64,000 nt of DNA from Pseudodesulfovibrio cashew (GCF_009762795.1 NZ_CP046400.1:2395501-2459500); one strand, 5' to 3'; counted from the stretch's first letter, positions 21,237 to 29,633 are shown. Program-made: numbers and translations. The notes: a model not told the origin generated them from the sequence alone.

Positions 21237-21276
21237 AGAGCGGGCCGCCCGGTTGGGCGGCCCGCTCTTTTTTTTG
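21237..21276 (+). terminator. Strong Rho-independent terminator closing the carB operon
   Basis: Perfect 13-bp stem (21237-21249 with 21256-21268), loop CGGTTG, then a run of T. It follows the MIF-like gene directly. Confidence 0.93.
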
Positions 21277-22133
21277 TTTGGAAAGGAGGGAGGATGCCGT
21301 CTGCGGCGTGTGAGAGCCGATGTTGGAGCGCTCGGCTCCTCCCCCTCCGGGATTCGCGCATGCAGCGTGCGAGGGCCGGATTGGGGGCTGAGCCCCCAAA
21401 AGCCCTCCATGCCCTCCCGGCGGGGTCCATTCCTTTTGCTGCGCCAAAAGTAATAGACGAAAGAAAAGGCGCTTGAAGCGTCATCCCCGCCCCGGAGCTC
21501 TAAGGCGAGAATCTCATCCAACCCGGCTGGCTCCAGACTACGTTGAGTGAAACGCACTGCCAGCTTTATTCTCTGCATGCCGTCCTGCGCCGTGCGGGTC
21601 CCGAAACAAGAGCTGCCGACCGGCTTGGTGAGCTTCTAGGCCAGTGAGCAAGGGGCTTACAGTGGACCTCTGGATAATTGTTTGGAGAGCCGAATGGTCT
21701 CTTTCTGATTCGTACTGAGGTGTAGTTTGACTTTATGGGCAAAGGCCTGTTGCCGCCCATTGTAAGCCTCAAGCCCCCAGGCAACGATCGGTAATCGAGC
21801 TCGGGGCTTAGAGCCGCTTTGCACGGCTGAAGCCTAGCCCGAAGCGCGCCTGCCCGCAGGCTTTAGCTTCTCGGGCAGCGGAAGCCGTGTTAGCGGCTCT
21901 TAGGCCCGAAATCGCGCTGCAGCACAAAAAAGCGCGTCTTTTGCTTACTTTTGGACGCGCCAGCCCAAAAGTAAGTCGCCCCGAAAGGGGCGAAACCCTT
22001 CGAACATCAATCGCCGCCGATTAGGCGGCGTCCTTACTTCTCCCAAGTAGCTGGCAGCTGACAAAAAGTCGACCAAGGGAGGTTCCCTCAATCCATATAG
22101 AATCAAAAAAACGCTCCCGGCGGGGTCCCCCCT
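21277..22133. repeat. Non-coding region packed with inverted repeats
   Basis: About 860 bases with no credible gene. It holds, in order: a perfect 9-bp hairpin at 21381-21399; a 15-base direct repeat CTCCCGGCGGGGTCC at 21414-21428 and again at 22114-22128; a short inverted repeat CTTTTG/CAAAAG near 21434-21450; a long imperfect inverted repeat of about 110 bases, 21801-21910; a perfect 11-bp stem 21944-21954/21965-21975 that competes with GCGCGTC/GACGCGC at 21932-21938/21954-21960; a GAAA-capped stem 21977-21992; and CGCCGCC/GGCGGCG at 22012-22030. This looks like a REP-like or decayed mobile-repeat region. Confidence 0.6.
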
Positions 22134-24116
22134 CTATAATAACTGGAGCTTCCAGTTAAACACGCTGGTCCGCTTGGGCCGGGGCACGGCCTTGGGCCAC
22201 ATCTCCTTGATGGTGATGAAGTTGCGGTATCCGGCCCGCTCAAGCTTCTTGTATTCGCTGGAGAAGTCCAACTCCCAGGCGGGGTAGATCCAGTTGTTTC
22301 CGCCGTATTTGCGGACAAAGAGCGTCTCGTGCATGGGACTCTTGATGGGCTCGTCGAAGCGCACGGTCTCGGACAGGAATCGGGCAATACCGAATGGCCA
22401 CAATCCCTTGAGCACGAAGCCGAGCGGCAGGGGCGGGTTCTGCGCCAGGGCGAAGACGTCTTCTTCCGGCAATTCCGGGGAGACTATGGCCGAAGAGCAG
22501 CCCAGGTCCTTGAGCAGCTTGAGAGCCAATCGGTTGGCCGCGTTGCAGAACGGACCGGCCACAAGGGTGGCGTTCTTGCGGTCCTCGAAAAAGGCGGCCT
22601 GCCACGGCGCGTTGATCACGAACTCGCGCGCGCCCTTTTTGACGGCTTCCTTGAGAAGCGAGCGGATGCGCTTGTCCTCCTCGGGCCAGACTACCGGGGG
22701 CAGCCACCACTGGGATCGCGAGACCGAAGCGCGCGGTACCTTGCTCAGGGCGGCCCGCTCCAGCCAGAAGGCGGTCTTGCCGAATATCTTGCCGTGGGGC
22801 GGGGTGCGGAAGAGGGTGGTGTTCTCCGGCTTGATCTTCGCCCGGGGAGCCGTCTTCGGCCAGGTGGGCGTGAAGGTGGACTCCTTGGCCTCGGGTGCCG
22901 GGAAGAAATCGAGTTCCTTTTCCAGGTCCTTGATCAGCTTGACCAGCTCGGGCTCACGGCGGTCAACCAGGAAGACCTTGGTTCCGGACGGCAGCGGCGG
23001 CCCCTGGATCTTGCGGGAAAAGGGGATGTCCATGCGTCCGCGCTTGGGCACCTTGCGCCTGATGGGGATGGTGCGGTGGCCGGGCTGGTCCTCGTAGCCC
23101 ACTCGGACCAGGTCGCCGGGCAGCAGCGGCTCCCGGGTCTGGAAATAGAGCTTCTTCTGGTCCCGCTTCACCTCGCCTACGAGGCGGCCGGAGCTGGTCT
23201 CCTCGCCCGGCTGGATGGGCTGGAAGGCCCGCTGGGGCAGGAAAACCGAGTGGGACGTGGGTCTGCCCAGGGCCTGGTCCAGAAGCTCCAGGGCGGTCTT
23301 CTTGGCCTGGGCGTCCTGCGGATTGTCGCGGAGCATCTGATAGGCGCGGACCGTGTAGTAGACGTAGTGGGGGCCCTTCTTGCGGCCTTCGATCTTCCAG
23401 GCCGTGACTCTGGGCATGGACAAAAGCGGCTTGGTCAGGACATCCAGGGAGAGGTCATTGCACGAGAAGAGGCGTTGGGCGTCCTGCTTGCCCGTCGTGT
23501 AGAGGCGGCGGCAGGGCTGCACGCAGCGGCCCCGCAGGCCGGACTTGCCGCCCAGGTAGCTGGACCAGTAGCAGCGGCCCGACACGCAGTGGCAGAGCGC
23601 GCCGTGGACGAAAATTTCCAGGTCCAGGTCCTTTGGGCAGGCGTCGGCCATGAGCTTGACCTCGTCGAGGTTCAGCTCGCGGGGGACGACCACGCGGTTC
23701 GCGCCGAGCTTCTTGGCCACGGCGAGTCCGGCGGGGTGGCTCAGGTTGGCCAGGGTGGAGAGGTGAATCTCGCCCTGGAAGCCCACCTGCCGGGCCAGCT
23801 CGATCATGGCCAGGTCCTGGACGATGATGGCGTAGGGCTGGACCGTGGCGCGCAGCCTGTCCAGGAGGCGTCCTGCGGATTCCACGTCGCCGGGCTTGAC
23901 GAGCGTGTTCATGGCAACGTAGGTCTTGGTCCCGCGATCGCGCCCCAGGCTTGCCAGCCGGGCGAGCTCGCTGATAGAGAAGTTATTGGCCTGCATACGG
24001 GCCGAAAAGTGTTTCAGGCCCACGTACACGGCGTCCGCACCAGCGGCGACGGCGGCCAGGTAGGAGGACGCGTCCCCTGCCGGGGCCATTATTTCAGGAA
24101 TATGTTTATTGCTCAT
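22134..24116 (-). CDS. U32 family peptidase-like protein
   Basis: A 660-residue member of the U32 family. The start has PEIMAPAGDASSYLAAVAAGADAVYVGL; the signature Cys-rich segment is CHCVSGRCYWSS followed by GRCVQPCRR near residue 200. Family members such as RlhA, TrhP and UbiU/UbiV are RNA or ubiquinone hydroxylation factors rather than proteases, and the four-Cys cluster may bind Fe-S. The C-terminal ~300 residues form an additional domain present in long U32 proteins. It is transcribed towards the hairpin-rich region, where a T7 tract follows a GC-rich stretch. It diverges from pyrK with 14 bases between starts, so promoters overlap. Confidence 0.85.
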   Translation of the reverse strand: MSNKHIPEIMAPAGDASSYLAAVAAGADAVYVGLKHFSARMQANNFSISELARLASLGRDRGTKTYVAMNTLVKPGDVESAGRLLDRLRATVQPYAIIVQDLAMIELARQVGFQGEIHLSTLANLSHPAGLAVAKKLGANRVVVPRELNLDEVKLMADACPKDLDLEIFVHGALCHCVSGRCYWSSYLGGKSGLRGRCVQPCRRLYTTGKQDAQRLFSCNDLSLDVLTKPLLSMPRVTAWKIEGRKKGPHYVYYTVRAYQMLRDNPQDAQAKKTALELLDQALGRPTSHSVFLPQRAFQPIQPGEETSSGRLVGEVKRDQKKLYFQTREPLLPGDLVRVGYEDQPGHRTIPIRRKVPKRGRMDIPFSRKIQGPPLPSGTKVFLVDRREPELVKLIKDLEKELDFFPAPEAKESTFTPTWPKTAPRAKIKPENTTLFRTPPHGKIFGKTAFWLERAALSKVPRASVSRSQWWLPPVVWPEEDKRIRSLLKEAVKKGAREFVINAPWQAAFFEDRKNATLVAGPFCNAANRLALKLLKDLGCSSAIVSPELPEEDVFALAQNPPLPLGFVLKGLWPFGIARFLSETVRFDEPIKSPMHETLFVRKYGGNNWIYPAWELDFSSEYKKLERAGYRNFITIKEMWPKAVPRPKRTSVFNWKLQLL

Positions 24117-24130
24117 AAGGGTTTTGTCGC

Positions 24131-24916
24131 ATGTCCTTGAGGAATTGCCGAAATGTTAAGGTATTGGATGTATCCCCGGTCGGTCAATCAAAAAGGCCGG
24201 GTGAGTTTTTCGAGATAACGTTGGAATATCCGGGATGGGACGGCTGGCAGTCTGGCCAGTTCGTCATGATTCGGCCCGCGTCCTGGGAGCTGGACCTGCT
24301 TTGGGGCAGGCCGTTTTCCCTCTATTCGGGCGATGGCGAGACCCTGACCCTGTTCGTCCAGAACGTGGGGCGCGGGACCAGCCGCATCGTGTCCATGCAG
24401 CCGGGCGACGAGGTCGCCATCTGGGGGCCGCTTGGAAACACCTTTGCGGTGGAGCCGGACACCCCGACCCTTTTGCTGGCAGGCGGCATCGGCATAGCTC
24501 CCTTTCGCGGTTATGTCGAGTCCCATCCCAAGCCTGAAAATTTGCATCTCTTCCTGGCCCACCGTTTGCCCAAGGAGTGTTACCCCTTCGAGCTGCTCTC
24601 TAAGACCGTCTCCACCGGCAGCATGGCCGAGGAGCGTCCCGAGGACCTGCAACGGATCATCGACTCCCTGCGGGAACAGATCGCGGACTACGCGGCGCGG
24701 GACGGTCTGGTGCTCTGCTGTGGGCCAACACCGTTCATGAAGACAGTGCAGGCCTTCGCCAATGAACTTGGCGCGCGGGCTCAGGTATCCCTGGAGAACC
24801 GCATGGCCTGCGGCGTGGGTGCCTGTCTCGGCTGCGTGACCAAGGACGGCGAAGGACATCATGTTCAGGTCTGCACCAAGGGGCCGGTTTTCTGGACCGA
24901 CAAAGTGGAGCTGTAG
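24131..24916 (+). CDS. pyrK: Dihydroorotate dehydrogenase B, electron transfer subunit
   Basis: FAD and [2Fe-2S] subunit that passes electrons from PyrD to NAD+. The 261-residue ferredoxin-reductase fold has the FAD motif GRPFSLYS, the NAD-binding LLAGGIGIAPFRGY, and cluster ligands C227, C232, C235 and C248 in CGVGACLGC...VC. pyrD begins 13 bases downstream, the usual pyrK-pyrD arrangement of class 1B. ATG 24131 is 14 bases from the divergent U32 start. Confidence 0.95.
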   Translation: MSLRNCRNVKVLDVSPVGQSKRPGEFFEITLEYPGWDGWQSGQFVMIRPASWELDLLWGRPFSLYSGDGETLTLFVQNVGRGTSRIVSMQPGDEVAIWGPLGNTFAVEPDTPTLLLAGGIGIAPFRGYVESHPKPENLHLFLAHRLPKECYPFELLSKTVSTGSMAEERPEDLQRIIDSLREQIADYAARDGLVLCCGPTPFMKTVQAFANELGARAQVSLENRMACGVGACLGCVTKDGEGHHVQVCTKGPVFWTDKVEL

Positions 24917-24929
24917 GGAGGCTACTATA

Positions 24930-25847
24930 ATGGATATGCATGTTTCTTTCGGTGGCCTTGAGCTCGACAACCCGATCATGACCGCCTCGGGCACCTTCGG
25001 CTTCGGCCTGGAGTTCGCGGCCTACGGCGACCTCACCAAGCTCGGCGGCATCGTGGCCAAGGGGCTTTCTCTCAAGCCGCGCGAGGGCAACCCCATGCCG
25101 CGCATCGCCGAGACGCCCTGCGGCATGCTCAATGCCATCGGCATCCAGAATCCCGGCGTGGAAAATTTCCTGACCCAGGCCATGCCCGCGCTCAAGCGTA
25201 TGGGCGTGACCGTGGTGGCCAACCTGTACGCCTGCGACGCCGAGGAGTTCGGCGAGCTCGCCTCGGTGTTGGCCGAGGAAGAGGGCGTGGCCGCGCTGGA
25301 GGTCAACGTCTCCTGCCCCAACGTCAAGGAGGGCGGCATCGCCTTCGGCCAGGACCCGGCCCAGATCGGCAGGGTGACCGAGGCCGTCAAGAAGCGCGCC
25401 GGCAACAAGCACGTCATGGTCAAGCTGTCGCCCAACGTGACCGACATCACGGTCTGCGCCAAGGCGGCGGCCGATGGTGGGGCGGACTCCCTGTCCCTGA
25501 TCAACACGCTGTCGGGTATGGCCGTGGACATCCGCAAGCGCAAGCCGCGCATCGCCAACGTCATCGCCGGGCTGTCCGGCCCGGCCATCAAGCCGGTGGC
25601 CCTGCGCTGCGTGCATCAGGTGGTCCGGTCCGTGGACATCCCCGTGGTGGGCATGGGCGGCATCGCCTCGGCGGAAGACGTCCTGGAGTTCATCCTGGTG
25701 GGCGCCCACGCCGTCCAGGTGGGCACGGCCAATTTCCTGCGTCCGGACTTCGCCTTCACCCTGGTGGACGAGGTGGAGTCTTTGCTGGAGGAGATCGGCG
25801 CCAAGTCCCTGGAAGAGTTCCGGGGCAGCCTGGAGTTACCCCTCTAA
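24930..25847 (+). CDS. pyrD: Dihydroorotate dehydrogenase B, catalytic subunit
   Basis: Oxidises dihydroorotate to orotate in pyrimidine synthesis. The 305-residue class 1B enzyme has the FMN-binding MTASGTFGFG start, catalytic Cys129 in VSCPN, and the C-terminal GMGGIASAEDVLEFI phosphate-binding motif. A Cys rather than Ser base is the class 1 mark. ATG 24930 has GGGAGG at 24916-24921, which overlaps the pyrK stop. A longer open frame begins within pyrK but is not supported. Uses NAD+ through PyrK, suitable for an anaerobe. Confidence 0.96.
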   Translation: MDMHVSFGGLELDNPIMTASGTFGFGLEFAAYGDLTKLGGIVAKGLSLKPREGNPMPRIAETPCGMLNAIGIQNPGVENFLTQAMPALKRMGVTVVANLYACDAEEFGELASVLAEEEGVAALEVNVSCPNVKEGGIAFGQDPAQIGRVTEAVKKRAGNKHVMVKLSPNVTDITVCAKAAADGGADSLSLINTLSGMAVDIRKRKPRIANVIAGLSGPAIKPVALRCVHQVVRSVDIPVVGMGGIASAEDVLEFILVGAHAVQVGTANFLRPDFAFTLVDEVESLLEEIGAKSLEEFRGSLELPL

Positions 25848-25900
25848 CCGGCTGTTCGGACGGAAAAATCGCCTTCGCTCGAATCGGTTCAATTTTTCCC

Positions 25901-25929
25901 TTGCCAACCGGCGGCATATTGGGTAGTTA
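25901..25929 (+). promoter_or_regulatory. Putative sigma-70 promoter for tRNA-Ser
   Basis: TTGCCA (25901-25906), 17-base spacer, TAGTTA (25924-25929). The tRNA begins 15 bases after the -10, allowing a very short leader. Confidence 0.5.
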
Positions 25930-25943
25930 CTGCCTCTCAACGC

Positions 25944-26035
25944 GGAGAGGTGTCCGAGTCCGGCTTAAGGAGCACGCCTGGAAAGCGTGTACTGGGGGAA
26001 CTCAGTCGGAGGTTCAAATCCTCTCCTCTCCGCCA
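25944..26035 (+). tRNA. tRNA-Ser (anticodon GGA)
   Basis: 92 bases with a full cloverleaf: acceptor GGAGAGG/CCTCTCC, anticodon stem CACGC/GCGTG with loop CTGGAAA giving GGA, a long variable arm typical of tRNA-Ser, T-loop GTTCAAATC, discriminator G and an encoded CCA. Reads UCC and UCU codons. Confidence 0.97.
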
Positions 26036-26045
26036 CGACACCAAC

Positions 26046-26077
26046 AAGGCCCACCGAATTTTCGGTGGGCCTTTTCT
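26046..26077 (+). terminator. Terminator after tRNA-Ser
   Basis: AAGGCCCACCGAA/TTCGGTGGGCCTT stem (26046-26058 and 26061-26073) followed by T residues. It lies 10 bases after the tRNA. Confidence 0.9.
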
Positions 26078-26132
26078 ATTGTTCTTCCGGGCGGCTGCCG
26101 TTTGCCCGGAAGAGGCAAGTTTGTTTTTCGCT

Positions 26133-26993
26133 TTAGAACCGCCTGCGTAAACCGTAGAGGCCGATCAGGGCTGTGCCGAGCAGCAGGAAGGTGGAGGGCT
26201 CGGGCGTGGCCAACGGCGTACCCATGGAGGTCAGGCCGGTAAAGGTCGCTGCCGGCAGGTCGAGGCCGGGGCCGGGCACCTCGACCGATCCGAGGGTGTT
26301 TGTGCCGAAGTCCCATTCCATCAGTCCTGTGCTGGTACCGACGTAGAGCCTGCCGTCGTCGTCAAAGGCGATGGAGGAGAGGCCCGGCATTTGCCAAAGA
26401 GGAATTGGGAGGTAGTCGCCGGTCAATTCATCAAGCAACAGGAGCAGCAGCTCGGTATCCGTGACCGCAAGGAGATCGTCCTCCTCGAGCACGTGCCCCC
26501 CGATGGAGGAGCCTGCCGCTCCGCCCGTGGCGAAGGAGAGGCCCGTTACGGGGCTCGGCGCGATCAGGTTGGCCGTGGACGTCACTGCTCCGGTGGTGGG
26601 GTCCAGCCCATAGAGGATCGGATCGTTTCCCGCCGCGTACAGGCTGCCCCCGGAGTTGAAGGCCAACCCGCCGAGAGAAGATATCTGGTCGCCGTTGTTG
26701 GTAACCGTTCCTATTGTATAGTGTGAAACCGGACCAATCAATCTGACGAGCTCATTGACAAGGTTCAGTCCGTAGATTTCGGAGTTGTAGGCCGCCAATC
26801 CCTGGAAGGAGTCGCCCGTGTAGTAAGGGCTGGACGGACTTGCGTCGGTCTGCATTTCGTAGGTTGCGCTTACTGGTGCGCCTGTCGCTATTGGGGCCGA
26901 TCCATAGAGCACCGCGCCGTGCGCTGTGGAAGCGAGTAGCGGAATCAGAATCAGTGCGAGAAGAATCGGCAGACGGAAAGATAGAGTTTTCAT
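26133..26993 (-). CDS. PEP-CTERM sorting domain protein
   Basis: A 286-residue exported protein. It has an N-terminal signal peptide (MKTLSFRLPILLALILIP) and a C-terminal PEP-CTERM tripartite signal: TPEPSTF, a hydrophobic helix LLLGTALIGLYG, and RRRF. In other bacteria this signal is cut and anchored by exosortase. The middle has repeated beta-strand segments (LGGLAFNSGGSLYAAGNDP, LSSIAFDDDGRLYVGTS) suggesting a beta-propeller. The start is ATG with GGGAGGG upstream; a longer frame reaches 27044. No exosortase or EPS gene is nearby, so the sorting system must be elsewhere. Possible surface or biofilm role, not shown. Confidence 0.88.
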   Translation of the reverse strand: MKTLSFRLPILLALILIPLLASTAHGAVLYGSAPIATGAPVSATYEMQTDASPSSPYYTGDSFQGLAAYNSEIYGLNLVNELVRLIGPVSHYTIGTVTNNGDQISSLGGLAFNSGGSLYAAGNDPILYGLDPTTGAVTSTANLIAPSPVTGLSFATGGAAGSSIGGHVLEEDDLLAVTDTELLLLLLDELTGDYLPIPLWQMPGLSSIAFDDDGRLYVGTSTGLMEWDFGTNTLGSVEVPGPGLDLPAATFTGLTSMGTPLATPEPSTFLLLGTALIGLYGLRRRF

Positions 26994-27217
26994 GGTTCCC
27001 TCCCGGGTTCTTCGTTTAGGATTCTTGATGCAATAAGTATACAAACTTTATCTTGACGAATTATAAGGGAAAAATTTTCCATCCCACTTTTTTTTGTAAA
27101 GAAATATAAACGAAGTGTCGGATAGGATTACATGCGGGAAGCAGAAAGGCGGGCTTCGGCGGATTGCGCCGGAGGGATTCATGAATTTGTTTCGGTCCGA
27201 AAGGGTCGGAAAAGAGT

Positions 27218-27246
27218 GGAGCCCGTCGGGTCTTCCGGCGGGCTCC
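27218..27246 (-). terminator. Terminator-like hairpin after the small acidic gene
   Basis: 12-bp stem with one G.T pair (27218-27229 and 27235-27246), five-base loop. Read on the minus strand it is followed by ACTCTTTTCC, a moderate U-tract, eight bases past the stop of the small gene. Confidence 0.6.
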
Positions 27247-27253
27247 TCAATGG

Positions 27254-27454
27254 TCAGGAATGATCCTGCGAGGGCGGGGTGTCGTTGGAGACGATGAAGT
27301 ATTCATCCCACAGTGGCATATCGGCTCCCGCGTGGGGATCGTTGTCCGAGTCTGGCTGGTCCGGCGTTTCGGCTTCAAGCCAAAAGACGTCGGCCAGCAG
27401 GAATTGTATTTCGGCCATCGTCAGGATGGCGCTTCCGGTGATGTCTTCGCTCAT
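27254..27454 (-). CDS. Small acidic hypothetical protein
   Basis: A 66-residue protein I do not recognise. It begins MSEDITGSAILTMAEIQFLL and ends in an acidic, Asp/Pro-rich tail (ETPDQPDSDNDPH). GGAGG lies five bases before the ATG on the minus strand, and a hairpin follows the stop, which together support a real gene despite its size. No transmembrane segment or signal peptide is clear. It lies between the PEP-CTERM gene and SRP RNA, all on the minus strand, but with separate terminators. Confidence 0.6.
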   Translation of the reverse strand: MSEDITGSAILTMAEIQFLLADVFWLEAETPDQPDSDNDPHAGADMPLWDEYFIVSNDTPPSQDHS

Positions 27455-27533
27455 GGCAGCCTCCAGGGCTGAAAGTGCGTAACGGCATCATCTCCTCCTA
27501 CTCTTAACAACGGTCCGGCACGGCAAAAGGTTA

Positions 27534-27570
27534 CAAAAAATAAAAGGCGCGTTCCGAGGAACGCGCCTTT
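27534..27570 (-). terminator. Terminator of SRP RNA
   Basis: Perfect 13-bp stem AAAGGCGCGTTCC/GGAACGCGCCTTT (27543-27570). On the minus strand it is followed by TTATTTTTTG. It begins directly after the SRP RNA 3' end. Confidence 0.9.
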
Positions 27571-27663
27571 GAGTGGAAACCGGACACCCGATAGCAACCG
27601 ATACCGCTGCTTCCTTTCGGACCTGACGGGGTTCTCAGCGCGACCGCCGTCCGGCTTCCCTCC
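27571..27663 (-). ncRNA. ffs: Signal recognition particle RNA, small bacterial type (4.5S)
   Basis: On the minus strand the SRP domain IV core is present: GTCAGGTCCGAAAGGAAGCAGC near 27605-27626 is split here for length as GTCAGGTCCG, then AAAGGAAGCAGC, with the GGAA tetraloop-type apex and the asymmetric internal loop. The ends pair as a long terminal stem (GGAAGCCGGAC at 27649-27659 with GTCCGGTTTCC at 27575-27585). About 90 bases, the short form without an Alu domain. It works with Ffh in co-translational protein targeting. A terminator follows. The 5' and 3' ends are estimates within a few bases. Confidence 0.92.
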
Positions 27664-27678
27664 AAAATGGGAATACCG

Positions 27679-27708
27679 TTCCTACAGCGTAACAGGGGGG
27701 TTCGTCAA
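27679..27708 (-). promoter_or_regulatory. Putative promoter of SRP RNA
   Basis: Minus strand TTGACG (27703-27708), 18-base spacer, TAGGAA (27679-27684). Transcription would begin close to the SRP RNA 5' end. Confidence 0.4.
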
Positions 27709-27751
27709 CCTTCCTTGTGGGTTTTGGGCCAATAAGGCGTCTTCGGTTGAC

Positions 27752-28708
27752 ATGGTACGGAAATTCCGCCACGCCACAGCCATGTATATGGAGCGAATTC
27801 CGCAATTCATCGAGCGGCAGTTCATCGGCATCGCTGTTGTCCTGTCCTGTGTGGCCCTGGCCTATCCTCCTTCCTTCACCTGGGTAAAGCCGCATATTCC
27901 CCTCGGCCTGGGGATCATCATGTTCGGCATGGGGCTCACTCTGGAGTTCGAGGACTTCCGCGAAATCCTCAGGAAGTGGCCCCTGGTGTGCTTCGGTATG
28001 GTCATGCAGTATTTGATCATGCCCCTGCTGGCCGTGGGCATCTCCTTTGCCTTGGGGCTTCCTGCGGAGGCGCTCATCGGCATGGTCGTGGTCGGCGCCT
28101 GCCCTGGCGGCACGGCCTCCAACGTCATCACCTACCTCGCCAGGGCCAACGTGCCGCTCTCGGTGACCATGACGCTGGCCTCCACCTGTCTGGCTCCCCT
28201 GTTGACCCCGTCGATCATCTACCTCGTGTTGGAGAGGCGGATCGACATCGATTTCGGTTCCATGGTCGCCTCGGTCTTCTGGATCGTGGTCTTCCCGCTA
28301 GTGGACGGGCTGGTCTTGCGGCGGCTTTTCCGCAAACGGCTGGAGCCTTTTTTGCGCTACTTTCCTTCCCTTTCCATCCTGGTCATTGCCTTGCTCATCG
28401 CCTGCATCATCGGGTTGAACCAGCAGACCCTGCTGGCTTTTCCCGTGCTGGTTCTCGTTGCCGTGGCTTTGCACAACGGTCTTGGCCTTGCCATGGGGTA
28501 CGGACTGGCGCGACTTGCCCGCTGCTCCAGGCGCGACGCACGCACCCTGGCCATTGAGGTCGGCATGCAGAACTCCGGACTGGGCGTGGCCCTGGCGGTC
28601 AAGTACTTCGGTGCGGCCAGCGCCTTGCCAGGAGCCTTGTTCAGCCTGTGGCACAACCTCTCGGGCGTCTGGCTGGCCCGTCGCTGGCGCAACACGCCGA
28701 ATTCATAG
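27752..28708 (+). CDS. BASS family (bile acid:sodium symporter-like) transporter
   Basis: A 318-residue integral membrane protein with about ten hydrophobic helices. The family core ACPGGTASNVITYLARANV and the following SVTMTLASTCLAPLLTP match BASS/ASBT-type sodium-coupled transporters; bacterial members move organic anions such as pantoate or keto acids. The start is uncertain: ATG 27752 is used, ATG 27782 is also possible, and no clear ribosome-binding site is seen for either. A longer open frame to 27569 runs antisense across SRP RNA and is rejected. It diverges from SRP RNA, and a DUF4198 gene with its own promoter follows. Confidence 0.88.
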   Translation: MVRKFRHATAMYMERIPQFIERQFIGIAVVLSCVALAYPPSFTWVKPHIPLGLGIIMFGMGLTLEFEDFREILRKWPLVCFGMVMQYLIMPLLAVGISFALGLPAEALIGMVVVGACPGGTASNVITYLARANVPLSVTMTLASTCLAPLLTPSIIYLVLERRIDIDFGSMVASVFWIVVFPLVDGLVLRRLFRKRLEPFLRYFPSLSILVIALLIACIIGLNQQTLLAFPVLVLVAVALHNGLGLAMGYGLARLARCSRRDARTLAIEVGMQNSGLGVALAVKYFGAASALPGALFSLWHNLSGVWLARRWRNTPNS

Positions 28709-28750
28709 AATCCATTCTTCTCAGGTGTGCTATCAAAAAAAGCTTTGCGC

Positions 28751-28778
28751 TTGACAGGTGTTACCGTTTTGATATGAG
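28751..28778 (+). promoter_or_regulatory. Putative sigma-70 promoter of the DUF4198 gene
   Basis: TTGACA (28751-28756), 16-base spacer, TATGAG (28773-28778). It lies 55 bases before the start codon. Confidence 0.55.
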
Positions 28779-28832
28779 TATGCATCAATTGGTTATGAAA
28801 CCCTGACAAGTGCTATTCACGAGGAGTGTGTG

Positions 28833-29579
28833 ATGAAAGCGAGAGCGTTGCTTTTGGCATTGGTGTTGACTGTACTGGGGAGCACGGCGGCCTGGGCGCA
28901 TTTCGGGATGCTCATCCCGGATACGGACGAGTTGGATCAGGACAAGCGGACGGTCAACCTGACCCTGTCCTTTTCTCATCCCTTCGAGATGGTAGGGATG
29001 AATCTGGAAAAGCCCGCCGAATTTTTTGTCGTGGCCAACGGTGAAGACAAGACCGACCTCAAGGCCTCCCTCAAGGAATGCAAGGTCATGGATCACATGG
29101 CCTGGCAGACCCAGTTCACCCCGCGCCGTCCCGGCTTGTACGCTTTCGTGTTTGATCCGGTCCCCTACAAGGAGGATGCGGAGAACAACTACATCCGTCA
29201 TATCACCAAAGTCGTGATCGACGCCTACGGCGAAGGCGAGGAGTGGAACAAGCCTCTCGGCCTGAAGACCGAGATCGTGCCCCTTACCAGGCCCTTCGGC
29301 AACTACGCCGGCAATGTCTTCCAGGGCATCGTCATGCTCGACGGCAAGCCCGCTCCCTACACCCGCGTCGAGGTGGAGTACTACAACAAGGATGGCAAGC
29401 GGACCGCTCCCAACGAGCGCATGGTCACTCAGGAGGTGATGGCCGACGGCAATGGCGTGTTCACCTTCGCCTGTCCCTGGAAAGGGTGGTGGGGGTTTGC
29501 CGGCCTTAACGCCGACAGCCAGCCGTATGAAGGCCGCGAGCTGGAATTGGGCGCAGTCATCTGGGTGGAAATGCGTTAA
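28833..29579 (+). CDS. DUF4198 periplasmic protein, metal-transport-linked family
   Basis: A 248-residue protein with a signal peptide (LLLALVLTVLGSTAAWAHFG), mature N-terminus near the His of AHFG, and a beta-rich DUF4198 domain including VFQGIVMLDGKPAPYTRVEV, a transthyretin-like fold. DUF4198 members are often found beside nickel or cobalt uptake genes, but here only an ECF ATPase/T pair lies 2 kb away with other genes between. ATG 28833 has GAGGAG six bases upstream; GTG 28830 is an alternative. A terminator follows, so it is transcribed alone. Confidence 0.82.
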   Translation: MKARALLLALVLTVLGSTAAWAHFGMLIPDTDELDQDKRTVNLTLSFSHPFEMVGMNLEKPAEFFVVANGEDKTDLKASLKECKVMDHMAWQTQFTPRRPGLYAFVFDPVPYKEDAENNYIRHITKVVIDAYGEGEEWNKPLGLKTEIVPLTRPFGNYAGNVFQGIVMLDGKPAPYTRVEVEYYNKDGKRTAPNERMVTQEVMADGNGVFTFACPWKGWWGFAGLNADSQPYEGRELELGAVIWVEMR

Positions 29580-29603
29580 GTACTGGATTACCGATAGCAA
29601 ATC

Positions 29604-29633
29604 AGGCCTTCGGCTCGCGCCGGAGGCCTTTTT
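29604..29633 (+). terminator. Terminator after the DUF4198 gene
   Basis: 11-bp stem with one G.T pair (29604-29614 and 29619-29629), TCGC loop, then TTTTT. Confidence 0.85.

Noticed and set aside
21060-21578. Short open frames on both strands in the hairpin-rich gap
   Set aside because: They cross a strong terminator and repeats, have no ribosome-binding sites and match no family.
27115-27297. Short plus-strand frames near the small acidic gene
   Set aside because: They overlap its terminator and gene in antisense and have no start signal.
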